From assembly GCA_023269935.1 (NCBI GenBank), contig JAGDXC010000003.1, positions 3,899 to 43,419 on the forward strand: DNA of 39,521 nt, read 5' to 3'. This DNA is from Thermocladium sp. Its GTDB lineage: Archaea; Thermoproteota; Thermoprotei; Thermoproteales; Thermocladiaceae. Of this stretch, positions 8,607 through 17,894 are shown in pieces; within the stretch, counting starts at the first letter, position 1, and every line of letters starts with the position of its first letter. The notes beneath the pieces were generated by a model. The model was not told the origin of the DNA. It searched no databases and saw only the letters and a list, made by a program, of their open reading frames with translations. The position numbers and the translations under genes are program-made.

Positions 8607-8616
8607 GGTGGGGAGG
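8607..8616 (+). promoter_or_regulatory. Shine-Dalgarno sequence of nrdJ
   Basis: GGTGGGGAGG lies just upstream of the ATG at 8621. It is one of the strongest ribosome-binding sites in the window and fixes this start over the internal Met at residue 11. TTATTTTAT at ~8574-8582 is a plausible TATA box. Confidence 0.6.
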
Positions 8617-8620
8617 ATAG

Positions 8621-11158
8621 ATGCAATTAGAGATAGCCAAGTCATCTAAGATGCCCAAGGTAATAAAGCGCAACGGCAAGGAGGAGCCATTCTCTCCGCG
8701 GAAACTTCTCAGGGTGCTTAGTCTAGTAAATGCGCCAAATCCAGACCTAGTACTAAAGGAGCTTCAAGGCTTAATAAATAGTCAAACAATAAGGAGTCAA
8801 GATATAAGTGATATGGTTCAATTGATAATGCTTAATAAGGCGCCTGAGGATATGAGATGGCATGCTGCGGCCAGGGATTATTTGTTGTGGAGTATATATA
8901 AAATGGTGCTGGGCAAGTTCGATCAATCCAACTTCGAAACTATTTATAGAAATGGGTTCAGACAATGGTTCTTAACTGGCATGGGCCAAGGATTATGGAA
9001 TAAGGAGATGGCATCATTCTATGAGCAATACATAGAGGAACTAAGCAGTATGATTAGGCCGGAGAGAGACCGGTTGCTCACTTATAATGGTGTTAGAACG
9101 CTCATGAGCCGCTATCTGCTAAAGAGACTTGATGGTACGTTCTTTGAGACTCCTCAATACATGTGGATGAGGGTTGCAATGGGGGTTGCCTACGCTGAAA
9201 AATCATATGGAGTTGACCCTATATCATGGGCATCTAAGTTTTATGATTTGATGAGCAATTTGAGGTTCCTTCCCAATTCCCCAACAATGTTTAATGCCTT
9301 TACTCGCTCTGGGGAATTATCTGCATGCTTCGTGGTGCCGATTGATGATTGTATTTCCGGTTACTCTCATGAGAATTGTTTTGGAATATATGATGCCTTA
9401 ACTCTAACTGCTGAGCTACATAAGATGGGAGCTGGGACTGGATATAATTTCTCTAAATTAAGGCCTGAGGGGGATGTAGTTAAGTCAACGGTGGGAGTCG
9501 CTAGTGGTCCCGTCAGCTTCATGCGGTTATTCGACGTTAGCACGGATGTGATAAAGCAAGGCGGCAAGAGGAGGGGGGCCATGATGGGGATACTCGAAGT
9601 ATGGCATGCAGATATACAGAAGTTTATTAAGGCGAAGTCAGGTCAATTAAAGGACATTCAATTACAAAACTTCAATATATCGGTGATGACCACTGATTAT
9701 TTCATGGAACGCGCATTAACAGGCGAGGATTGGCTTCTCTTCAGTCCCAGGGAGTGCCAATGCTTGGCTAATACATGGGGCGATGAATTTCAAAAATGCT
9801 ATGAGGACTGTGAGCGTCGTGCCATACAGGGCGATATAAAGGTATGGGGCAGAGTAAATGCTAGGGAGCTCTTTAATGAATGGGTAAAGAGCGCATGGGA
9901 CTCCGGCGATCCCGGTATGTTGAATAAGGACTCCATAAACATAATGCATCCAGCAAAGAATGCTGGAGTAATTGCTTCAACAAATCCATGTGGTGAAGTT
10001 CCGCTCTTGCCCGGGGAATCGTGCAATTTAGGTAGCATAAATATAACTAGATACATACATGAGCATCAAGTAGCTTGGGATGCCCTATTCAATGATATAG
10101 CCATAGCAGTGAGATTCCTAGATGATGTAATAGATGTAAATAGGCATCCGCATAAGATGTTCGATGATGCTAATCATGCCACTCGTAAGATAGGTCTCGG
10201 AGTTAATGGCTTCGCTGATCTATTAATAAAGCTAGGTATTCCTTATGATAGCCCTGAGGCATTACGTCTTGCGGATACATTGGCGATGTTTATGTTCAGT
10301 GCAGCAACGAAGGCAAGCCACTTATTATCATTGGAGAAGGGATCGTATCCTAAGTTCAATGGGAGTGATTGGGAGAAGGGAATACTCCCAATAGATAGAT
10401 GGATGGAGAGGTCAAGAAAAATATCACAAATAACTAATCAATACTTATCGGAGTACTTGGAGATAATCAAGCCTCCTCAACATGCTCAAGATGAATTCAC
10501 GTTAGCTGCATTACGTACATTGAAGGAAATGCACGCTACACTTGATGATATTCGTGCCTTGGTTAAGAACGGTATACGGAATGCTACCGTGATGAGTATT
10601 GCTCCAGAGGGGAGCAGAAGCTTAATAGCTGGTGTGAATTCAAGCATAGAACCAATTTTCGCTATTGCCTACGTTAGGAACTTAGCTATAGGTAAACTAG
10701 TTGAATATAATGGAACGGCCCTAGAGAGACTAGGTAACGTTCCCGATGATGTAAAGAAATACATATTGGAGAGCGGTATGCTTCCCAGTTCGTATAAACT
10801 ACATGATTTGCTGAAGACTGCCAATGAGATTCATTGGAGGTGGCACGTGATGATGCAGGCTACGTGGCAGCGGTGGATTGATAATGGTGTTAGCAAGACG
10901 ATCAATATGCCGAGCAATGCTACCATTAAGGACGTGGAGGGGGCTTACTTAATGGCATGGGAACTAGGCGCTAAAGGCATAACTGTATATAGGGATAAAA
11001 GTAAGTCCGTTCAAGTGATTTATAGTGGTGTAGCCAATAAGCCATCTCCATCTAAGATAATCGTGAAGACCATAAATGTCGATGAGAAAATAGATGACAA
11101 GTTAAGCGAATTAGGTGAAACAAGCGACCCCTATTGTAAGACAGATTCATGCGGCTGA
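8621..11158 (+). CDS. nrdJ: Adenosylcobalamin-dependent (class II) ribonucleotide reductase
   Basis: The 845-residue protein reduces ribonucleotides to deoxyribonucleotides. Residues ~13-95 form an ATP-cone (KVIKRNGKEEPFSPRKLLRV), the allosteric dATP/ATP site. The barrel follows with the redox cysteine C236 (ELSACFVVP), and the catalytic N-P-C-G-E motif at 455-459 with thiyl-radical C457 and E459. The C-terminal tail has C839 and C844 (CKTDSCG), which would re-reduce the active site. The lack of a small-subunit gene nearby and the overall architecture fit class II, which uses vitamin B12 for its radical. No intein is visible. Its last 12 bases overlap the convergent reverse gyrase gene. Confidence 0.95.
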   Translation: MQLEIAKSSKMPKVIKRNGKEEPFSPRKLLRVLSLVNAPNPDLVLKELQGLINSQTIRSQDISDMVQLIMLNKAPEDMRWHAAARDYLLWSIYKMVLGKFDQSNFETIYRNGFRQWFLTGMGQGLWNKEMASFYEQYIEELSSMIRPERDRLLTYNGVRTLMSRYLLKRLDGTFFETPQYMWMRVAMGVAYAEKSYGVDPISWASKFYDLMSNLRFLPNSPTMFNAFTRSGELSACFVVPIDDCISGYSHENCFGIYDALTLTAELHKMGAGTGYNFSKLRPEGDVVKSTVGVASGPVSFMRLFDVSTDVIKQGGKRRGAMMGILEVWHADIQKFIKAKSGQLKDIQLQNFNISVMTTDYFMERALTGEDWLLFSPRECQCLANTWGDEFQKCYEDCERRAIQGDIKVWGRVNARELFNEWVKSAWDSGDPGMLNKDSINIMHPAKNAGVIASTNPCGEVPLLPGESCNLGSINITRYIHEHQVAWDALFNDIAIAVRFLDDVIDVNRHPHKMFDDANHATRKIGLGVNGFADLLIKLGIPYDSPEALRLADTLAMFMFSAATKASHLLSLEKGSYPKFNGSDWEKGILPIDRWMERSRKISQITNQYLSEYLEIIKPPQHAQDEFTLAALRTLKEMHATLDDIRALVKNGIRNATVMSIAPEGSRSLIAGVNSSIEPIFAIAYVRNLAIGKLVEYNGTALERLGNVPDDVKKYILESGMLPSSYKLHDLLKTANEIHWRWHVMMQATWQRWIDNGVSKTINMPSNATIKDVEGAYLMAWELGAKGITVYRDKSKSVQVIYSGVANKPSPSKIIVKTINVDEKIDDKLSELGETSDPYCKTDSCG

Positions 11159-14100
11159 CTCAAACGAAAATAGCTCTAGTTCCTTCATCTCATTAAACAA
11201 TTGGGTTAGTATCTCCTTATAATCTATTTTACCCATCTCTACATTATCCATCTCTTCCTCGAGCTGCCTAGTCCTATCTTCGCTGACTAATTTACCCAGT
11301 TCCTTGTTGTTGACGCATTTAGTTTGCGCATCCTCTAGTTCCTTCTTATCTTCTTCTCGTCTAGGCGGTAATTTTTCTCTGACATAATCGTCACCAGTTA
11401 GGCAGATATATGCAAGGATACCTAACCTCTTTGGTACAAGGTATTTCACGTTACCTATTGTTGTGACGTATCCTCGCCTAAGCAGCGTATCTATTATTTT
11501 AGCATATGTGGATGGCCTGCCTATGTGTTTTTTCTTCATCTCAGCTATTATATCGCCTTCCCTATAAGGATAAATCGTCCTAATAGTCTTAGCAACCACA
11601 TCCTTAACATCGAAATCCGCCTCAACAATGGCTTCGCGCTTCCGGATTGATTGAAGCACTAATTGGAACCCGGGATCCATGATATCAATTATTCTCTCGA
11701 GTTCCTTGCTGGCGATTTCATTCGAGTTATGTAAGGTGACTCTATACTTAGCCTTCTTTATTGTAGCTGGCCTCATTTGGCTGGCCATAAATCTCCTAAA
11801 TATTAATCGATAAAGTTGAATATGTCTATTCGTTAATTGAATATTTAATATACCAGTTGATATTAATGTATGCAGTTCCTCCTCATCTATAGGCCTAGTT
11901 GGCCTTATACATTCGTGGGCTCCTTCCTCGCTCGTCGTCCAAGTTCTTCCCATGTACTCTTTCTCGCTGAATTTATTGCTTATATATTCCTTGGCTATTG
12001 ATAGTCCAACAGCGGATACTCTAGTGCTATCAGTTCTATGGTATGTTATTAATCCAGACTCAAAGAGATCCTGTGCAAGTCTCATAGTAGTGTTTACATC
12101 GAGTCTCAATAAGTTAGCCGCATCGGTGAGCATAGTATCAGTTGTGTAAGGCGGTGGGGGGTTAATTATTTCCTCTTTTTCCTCTATCTTCCTATAATTA
12201 ACTTTTAAGCCATCATGGTTCTTTCTGAATCCTCGTAGGTTCTTAGATTCAGCCTTGGCTTCGCTTGGATCATTATTAAGCGGAACAATAAATGTCTCTT
12301 GTTCATCATTAACTAGGGTTACGGCCAGTCTCATTGCCTTAGAATATTTATTATCTATGTGCCTTCGTATTATCCATCCTAATACCGGCGTTTGAACTCT
12401 TCCAGCAGATAGATTTTTGCGGTTAAGCCTGTCCTGCAGGTATTTACTTAGTCCAAATCCTATCCACCTATCTTCTATTCTTCTAACTAGTTGTGACTTA
12501 ACCATATTGGGCTCCACTGTTCTTGGATTAGTTATGGCGTCGATTATGGCCTTCTTAGTGACTTCATGAAATTCTATTCTACGGATATTCGGCACAAAGG
12601 GACGCAGCATGTTATACACATCCCAAGCTATTTTCTCTCCCTCGGAATCAGGGTCAGTGCCTATTAACACCTCATCAACATCTATCGCTAGGTCCCTTAG
12701 GGTATCTATTACTGGCATTGTAGACACTAACTGAGTGCCATCATAGGGGCAAGTATCCCTTTCATCGGTATAAGTCTTACCACATGTAGGGCACCTCTTT
12801 ATTACGCTGTATATGGGTATAAATTCTCCATCGGCAACTAATACACCATAATAATCCTTAGCCTTTCTCACTATTTCCTGCTCAATGGCATTAGGCGCAA
12901 GTTCCATCATGTGCCCCTTGGTTGCCACTATGCTTAACAACATGTTACCCAGATTAGTCTCATATATGTTTAAGCCGCCCATTATTCGTCTACTGGGTTT
13001 CCCAAAGAAATTAGCAATGGTCCTAGCCTTAGTAGGGGACTCCACGACTAATAGGACTGACTTGAAATTGCTTAGCTGTTCTTTTTTTGGTTTCTCGCTT
13101 CTAAGTAGTTCCGCCACCTCCCTTCTTTCCTCGTTAATGACTCGCATCATTGTATCTATATCATAGGTCTCTGCATCCTTGAACTCAACTTCGTCGAGTC
13201 TATATTTTAAGTCGCGTTGAAGCGCCGTGAAGACCGACGAATTATCGACGATGATTATGGATAATCCATGTGTGACTCCGCCAACATACATCCTTGATGT
13301 CCTACCACTAGCTTGTATATATGTGGTAGAATCAGGCAACACAATATGGAACTCTCCATTCCGTAATTGGATATTAACTTCCGACTTATTTATGTTATCA
13401 ATTATTGTCGGTACTTTCAAGAGTTCATCAGCAAGTTTAAGCGATTCTATAGCAGTTTCAGCTACGTACCTTTGGAACCCACTTAGCTCATCAATGTTTT
13501 GTTGAGCCTTCGTAAGTATTTCGCTTAATTGATTTTGATTTAGATATGATATTTTCCGCAGCCTAGCAATCATTTTATCTACGCGGCGCTTTAGCTCGTC
13601 GGGCGCTATTTGCCGTATTCCAGAGAAGAAGAGGAGGAACCTGATTGGCATGAACTCCGCTAGGTTTAGTTTAAACATTATTTTTGGTACACCTACGAAT
13701 ACTACATACTTAATTCGGGCCGGCATATCTATCCCCCTCACGAGCGATGATCTGGATGTAGCAAGACCTATCAATACGTCTATTTCACCCTCCTGGAACG
13801 CAAGCAGTAGTTTCTTTTTTGGTTTCAAGTAAATACCAGCCTTTATTCCTGCCTCGGCTAATTTTTCCGCTATCTGTTTGGCTATCTCCTTATCCGCATC
13901 TGTTGGAATGAATATTATACCGCCTTCGCCTAGCCTCTTGACTAGGTTAACGGCATCTTCTATTAAGTTTGTTTTAGGTAACATAAATAAATCTATGACG
14001 TTCCTTAGACCCTCAGCTCGACCACCAACCTCAAAGCCCAGGAATTCCCTGAAGAGAAGCGCCCTGGATGTACTGCGCGGCCTAGTCAATACGCCGCTGA

Positions 14101-14971
14101 CTATTAACGTGCCGATATCCTGGCCCTTCATCATCTCTTCTATCGTCTTAGTCATGCTTCTCATTCGTCCATTAAGTTCGGCTAAATAATCTTCATTTCC
14201 ATTCCTAAGGGCTTGCATCGTATCTTTAGATATTTTAACAGCCTCTAGCGCTATATCTATCGCTTCCTTCGGTATGCCAAGCAGCACTAGCAATCTATCA
14301 ATGTTCTTACTTGATGCCTTAAGTACGCTGTCTACATCATCCACGAATATCAACTTATACCTATTTCTAGCTAGTAGATCCATGTGTTTAGACAGAAATG
14401 AATTCGTGATAATCAATACATCATAATCATTATTGATAACTCTGTTGATTGCTTCCTCCTTCTCCTTCTTTGTTAACAGCGAATTATATGCCACTATCCT
14501 CACCTTTCCCTTAGAATATGCCTCAGCCCTCTGGAATAATTGATACGCGAGGGTCGATGTTGGCGCCACTATAAGCGTCTTACCGCCATTAATTGCGGTA
14601 TATATCGACGCCACGATTCCAAAGGTGGTCTTACCACTACCAGTTGGCGCTATAACGGCAAAACTTTTTCCCCGTACGAGTCGCCGAGCCCATACCCGTT
14701 GAGCCCCCCACATCTCGAACCCAGTGATTTCACGGAATATATTATTCAATTCATTATATTTCATGTACATGGATAATATGGGTCTCATCCGTTTCAAAGT
14801 TCCTATTTTATCCATTTCTCTCAATATACTTAACACATCATGCTTCTTTGGGATCCGAGGGAGACATAGGCGACACGGCAGTCCGGTTCCTAATCTATCT
14901 GCATCTATTATGCCCCCACAGTTGGGGCATGCCCATCGATACAATGCTGGTGGGAATCCATCATTTGCCAC
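11147..14971 (-). CDS. rgy: Reverse gyrase
   Basis: The 1274-residue protein introduces positive supercoils into DNA and marks hyperthermophiles. In order: N-terminal zinc finger (C15, C18, C33, C36), SF2 helicase with Walker A APTGSGKTT (108-116), DDVDS (211-215) and a motif-VI-like SGRTSR (555-560), then a topoisomerase IA module. The latter has a Toprim opening VVESPTKA (~642), an internal zinc ribbon (C727, C730, C741, with Asp at the fourth position 744), acidic DPDSEGE (773-779) and the catalytic Tyr977 in GLITYHRTDSTR. No intein is present and the length is usual. The start is GTG at 14971, with a TATA box at 15004-15011. The 3' end overlaps nrdJ. Confidence 0.97.
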   Translation of the reverse strand: MANDGFPPALYRWACPNCGGIIDADRLGTGLPCRLCLPRIPKKHDVLSILREMDKIGTLKRMRPILSMYMKYNELNNIFREITGFEMWGAQRVWARRLVRGKSFAVIAPTGSGKTTFGIVASIYTAINGGKTLIVAPTSTLAYQLFQRAEAYSKGKVRIVAYNSLLTKKEKEEAINRVINNDYDVLIITNSFLSKHMDLLARNRYKLIFVDDVDSVLKASSKNIDRLLVLLGIPKEAIDIALEAVKISKDTMQALRNGNEDYLAELNGRMRSMTKTIEEMMKGQDIGTLIVSGVLTRPRSTSRALLFREFLGFEVGGRAEGLRNVIDLFMLPKTNLIEDAVNLVKRLGEGGIIFIPTDADKEIAKQIAEKLAEAGIKAGIYLKPKKKLLLAFQEGEIDVLIGLATSRSSLVRGIDMPARIKYVVFVGVPKIMFKLNLAEFMPIRFLLFFSGIRQIAPDELKRRVDKMIARLRKISYLNQNQLSEILTKAQQNIDELSGFQRYVAETAIESLKLADELLKVPTIIDNINKSEVNIQLRNGEFHIVLPDSTTYIQASGRTSRMYVGGVTHGLSIIIVDNSSVFTALQRDLKYRLDEVEFKDAETYDIDTMMRVINEERREVAELLRSEKPKKEQLSNFKSVLLVVESPTKARTIANFFGKPSRRIMGGLNIYETNLGNMLLSIVATKGHMMELAPNAIEQEIVRKAKDYYGVLVADGEFIPIYSVIKRCPTCGKTYTDERDTCPYDGTQLVSTMPVIDTLRDLAIDVDEVLIGTDPDSEGEKIAWDVYNMLRPFVPNIRRIEFHEVTKKAIIDAITNPRTVEPNMVKSQLVRRIEDRWIGFGLSKYLQDRLNRKNLSAGRVQTPVLGWIIRRHIDNKYSKAMRLAVTLVNDEQETFIVPLNNDPSEAKAESKNLRGFRKNHDGLKVNYRKIEEKEEIINPPPPYTTDTMLTDAANLLRLDVNTTMRLAQDLFESGLITYHRTDSTRVSAVGLSIAKEYISNKFSEKEYMGRTWTTSEEGAHECIRPTRPIDEEELHTLISTGILNIQLTNRHIQLYRLIFRRFMASQMRPATIKKAKYRVTLHNSNEIASKELERIIDIMDPGFQLVLQSIRKREAIVEADFDVKDVVAKTIRTIYPYREGDIIAEMKKKHIGRPSTYAKIIDTLLRRGYVTTIGNVKYLVPKRLGILAYICLTGDDYVREKLPPRREEDKKELEDAQTKCVNNKELGKLVSEDRTRQLEEEMDNVEMGKIDYKEILTQLFNEMKELELFSFESAA

Positions 14972-15003
14972 TGCCTAATCGTTTGGCGGAGGCGGGTAGG
15001 TTC

Positions 15004-15011
15004 ATATAAAT
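15004..15011 (-). promoter_or_regulatory. TATA box of reverse gyrase
   Basis: ATTTATAT on the minus strand, centred ~36 nt upstream of the GTG start, predicting a leader of ~10 nt. Confidence 0.55.
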
Positions 15012-15315
15012 GTTTTGATAAGGAACGGCAAACCTCGCCGTTTATGGTTGGGTAAAGCTTTCGAATGGTTGCATATGCCATATTTTTGTTCCATTAGTTA
15101 ATTTTTGGAAATGGAGAGTGGGGCCAAATCCTAATGATGCCGGCGAGCAATTGATTCATAAAGGTAACCCAATACCCCTCACCCATTAAGGCGAAGAGAG
15201 TGTCGAGGAGTGAGTTATGGGACCTTGATTGGGGAAATCGAAATGTTTTGTTTACACAATCGAGGACCAATGATTCTTGAGCATTAGGCAGCCTTAATGG
15301 ATTTTTATCTATTAC

Positions 15316-15325
15316 ATATTTAAAT
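15316..15325 (+). promoter_or_regulatory. TATA box of the membrane protein at 15349
   Basis: ATATTTAAAT is centred ~28 nt upstream of the ATG at 15349, consistent with leaderless transcription. Confidence 0.55.
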
Positions 15326-15348
15326 TAACCTATTCATTACCTAAATTA

Positions 15349-15933
15349 ATGGCTATAAACGCACAGGCAAGAAGATTGCAAGTAATGATATATACGGCTT
15401 CCCTCATAGTGATTATAGCAACGCTCATTGGAATCGATGTAATGATAATTCAGCTCTGGTTAATTGGTTCCTCTAACTTAAACATAATATTCGTTGCTCT
15501 AGCTTCATCATTCACTATATTGACGGATGTGATAACAATGATAGGTATTTTCCAGAATATCCCATTAGTGCAGCTAAATCATCTTCACTTGGCATCACGG
15601 ATCTTCTGGATTATAATAATTATATTTGCATTTTCCTTGTTTATTTATCTACCATATATAACTATAAAGCATTACTTGAATACATCTATACCAATAGATG
15701 ATCCCGCGCTCATAATGAATAATCTCCTAGGATTGGGCATTGTATTATATAATTCAGGGCTGGCTCTAACTACTTATATTATTTACACTATAATAAGAAT
15801 GCGATTATTGCCGGATGTCTACGAAACAATGACTAACACACTCGGATTATCCAAGATAAGTACTGAGCCCCTCATGAGTGGATTTAATAAAAAAGAGAAA
15901 AAAGATAACGATGATTCAATAGAGGAAATATAG
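15349..15933 (+). CDS. Hypothetical four-span membrane protein
   Basis: I do not recognise this 194-residue protein. It shows four hydrophobic spans at about residues 13-39, 43-68, 83-105 and 122-149. A polar C-terminal tail rich in Lys and acidic residues (KKEKKDNDDS near the end) is probably cytoplasmic. No catalytic motif is visible. The ATG is supported by the TATA box at 15316-15325. It stands alone between reverse gyrase, divergent to it, and the convergent phosphatase-like gene, so context gives no function. Confidence 0.65.
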   Translation: MAINAQARRLQVMIYTASLIVIIATLIGIDVMIIQLWLIGSSNLNIIFVALASSFTILTDVITMIGIFQNIPLVQLNHLHLASRIFWIIIIIFAFSLFIYLPYITIKHYLNTSIPIDDPALIMNNLLGLGIVLYNSGLALTTYIIYTIIRMRLLPDVYETMTNTLGLSKISTEPLMSGFNKKEKKDNDDSIEEI

Positions 15934-15961
15934 GGCACCAGCTTACTTGGCTTTTTGGTGG

Positions 15962-17110
15962 TTACTTATTTATTATGAATAAGGGGATAGCCATCTCCTC
16001 ACGTGACAGTCCTGCATGATGCCCTCTGAATTTCATTAATTTATCATCAGACGGCTTAAGCAGATAAATTAAGGTAGTTGAGTCGCGGGGCACTGCAATT
16101 AGATCCCCGATTCTCCTCCTAACCTTCTCACTTAATCCACCTAGAAGCGGTTCTACCTGATTTAAGTCATATAGATCTACCATGGGAAGGAATTTTTTGA
16201 AGTAATCCCTAATGGGATCTACATAGCTTTTATCTATTAGCTTTAGCTGAAGTGCCCGTGGCTCTCCAAAGGGGGGAACAGAAAGAGATTTCAATAATTC
16301 GTTGTGCTTACGTAAGTCCACCACCTTCTCGGGCCCTACATCTATTTGCCCATGATCAGCTGTAATTATTAGGGATACATTGCTTGGAAGTTTTTCTGAG
16401 AACCTTCTTAATATATGCATTGTCTCCACCAATGCATATTCATAGTGATGAGAGGATGGACCATATGTATGTTGTATTGTATCTAGGTGAGTCAAGTAGA
16501 GATACACGAATTGATGAGTATCCAATGCATTAAGAGAAGTGGTGAATGCATCGAATAATGTATGGTATTCCAAGACATTGGCGCCCTTATATAATATATG
16601 GGATATTCCGCTTCCACCAATTCCTTTTGGAACCACCACCGCGCTCTTGATTCCGTGTTTCCCAACTTCCTCAAATATCGTGTCATCATGATAAAGTTGT
16701 CCTAAGTCGTGCCCTAGATTCAAAACATCATCGCGGGACCCACTCGGCGCTATGCTCATATTAAGGGTGTTGATCATGCTGCCGAATTCATTCATGAAAA
16801 GTATGGTACCCAGAACTCCATGTATGCCGGGAGTCACACCTGTGGATAGACTAGTCAATGCAGTAGCGGTTACTGATGGAAACACGCTCGTTAATTGCCT
16901 CGATTTCTCCAGGAACCACTTCACATCATCTATACCACTCATTTTCTCCAGTCCAACCCATCCTAATGCATCGACCAACATCAATATTATTCTGTTTCCA
17001 TGCAATTCAACACCATTTAATGGATTTGTTTTTTCCTGTGCGCCGAAAGCCTTTAATATTGAACTAGATAAGTTAACCAGATTCTCTCCATCATATCTAG
17101 GAGCTAACAT
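15962..17110 (-). CDS. Alkaline-phosphatase superfamily hydrolase (nucleotide pyrophosphatase/phosphodiesterase-like)
   Basis: The 382-residue protein has the metal-dependent hydrolase layout of type I phosphodiesterases/nucleotide pyrophosphatases. There is an early Asp in LMLVDALGW, the nucleophile Thr in SVFPSVTATALTSLSTG, HGVLG, a middle LTHLDTIQHTYG, then TADHGQIDVGP and a late GHHAGLS. These Asp/His residues would bind two metals. The substrate is unknown. An in-frame TTG at 17131 would add seven residues, but the TATA box at 17133-17140 would place transcription start on the ATG at 17110, so that start is preferred. No signal peptide is visible, suggesting a cytoplasmic enzyme. Confidence 0.85.
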   Translation of the reverse strand: MLAPRYDGENLVNLSSSILKAFGAQEKTNPLNGVELHGNRIILMLVDALGWVGLEKMSGIDDVKWFLEKSRQLTSVFPSVTATALTSLSTGVTPGIHGVLGTILFMNEFGSMINTLNMSIAPSGSRDDVLNLGHDLGQLYHDDTIFEEVGKHGIKSAVVVPKGIGGSGISHILYKGANVLEYHTLFDAFTTSLNALDTHQFVYLYLTHLDTIQHTYGPSSHHYEYALVETMHILRRFSEKLPSNVSLIITADHGQIDVGPEKVVDLRKHNELLKSLSVPPFGEPRALQLKLIDKSYVDPIRDYFKKFLPMVDLYDLNQVEPLLGGLSEKVRRRIGDLIAVPRDSTTLIYLLKPSDDKLMKFRGHHAGLSREEMAIPLFIINK

Positions 17111-17132
17111 ATTATTTAGGTGAATGAGCAAT

Positions 17133-17140
17133 AATTAAAA
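17133..17140 (-). promoter_or_regulatory. TATA box deciding the phosphodiesterase-like start
   Basis: TTTTAATT on the minus strand, centred ~26 nt from the ATG at 17110. The alternative TTG at 17131 would fall upstream of the transcript. Confidence 0.5.
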
Positions 17141-17282
17141 GTGTTTTTGCAGTTCTTAATTTTGCTTGAATGGGCATCAATAAATGAATATGCTCTTAGA
17201 AATATTAAAAAGATTTTCCGGCTTTTTGGGTCCTTCCCACTAATGAGGAAGAGGACTGTCATACCATAATGTGAGAGACATG

Positions 17283-17790
17283 ATAAACCAACCTCCTCAA
17301 AAGCATCAAGATCCCCCAAGTCCCTCAACTTACCTGCCAAGGACTGACCTCCGAGGTCCTCCCCTGGAAGTAGTCCTCCTTAGCCATAACACCCCTATAT
17401 ATCAACCATGTGCCGTTCTGCACCACAATGCTCGCCGAAACGTTAATGCCTAAATCAATGGAGGCTACCTTACTCCCCTTAAGCGCCTCAAACTGGGTTC
17501 TCTCCCACTCTCCTTAACCATGTGCTTGCACTTTTTGCTTGTCCTTGTCTCCTTAGTTGATGAGAGGAGTGAGTTCCGTGTCTCATTATTTTCCTGTATA
17601 ATGACTTGAGCATTAACATTCAGAAGCCCCTATACTTATCATAATGCTTACTCCATGTGTCTCTAAAATCTATTTTCCTCCCCCTGAAGAATTGCCTTCT
17701 TGCACTGGATGGCGAAATTTTTTCGCTTCCTTAAATCCCTCCCAATCCAAATCCTCTACACATAATCCTCGCCTTTAGGGCGAGATTTGC
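17283..17790 (-). mobile_element. tnpB: Decayed IS200/IS605-type tnpB relic
   Basis: Minus-strand fragments in changing frames align by eye with TnpB. They are RDTWSKHYDKYRGF (~17624-17669), LNVNAQVIIQENNETRNSLL (~17560-17623), then a stretch with KVASIDLGINVSASIVVQNG (~17410-17475) carrying the RuvC-I Asp of IDLGIN, through AKEDYF, and finally KLRDLGDLDAFEEV (~17285-17330). Stops and frame changes separate them (for example TGA after KYRGF). RuvC-II, RuvC-III and the zinc finger are missing, so no active RNA-guided nuclease is encoded. A hairpin at 17768-17784 sits where the left end belongs. No tnpA is visible. Confidence 0.75.
17768..17784 (-). repeat. Transposon left-end hairpin of the tnpB relic
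   Basis: On the minus strand CTCGCCCTAAAGGCGAG forms a 6-bp stem with a 5-nt loop just upstream of the tnpB relic. It matches the core of the hairpins at 37745-37767 and, more loosely, at 22412-22428. IS200/IS605 elements carry such subterminal palindromes for single-strand recognition. Confidence 0.65.
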
Positions 17791-17861
17791 CCCCTTCTTT
17801 ATCGGGGAAATATCCTTAGTCTATAGGATTCCCATTATTCAAGGGGGAAGGGATCAATAGC

Positions 17862-17873
17862 TATATTTTTATA
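17862..17873 (+). promoter_or_regulatory. TATA box of the M1 aminopeptidase
   Basis: TATATTTTTATAG, centred ~27 nt upstream of the ATG at 17895, fits a leaderless mRNA and fixes this start. Confidence 0.6.
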
Positions 17874-17894
17874 GTCCCCGCCTCCTAATCGGGT

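Larger units (their letters stand above)
14972..15348. other. 377-bp divergent intergenic region with possible transposon-end remnant
   Basis: It contains the reverse gyrase TATA box (15004-15011), an imperfect hairpin around CTCGCCGTTTATGGT (15034-15048) that closely matches one at 532-546, and the promoter of the next gene (15316-15325). The middle (~15060-15300) has no gene that I can support; it may be old inserted DNA. Confidence 0.4.
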
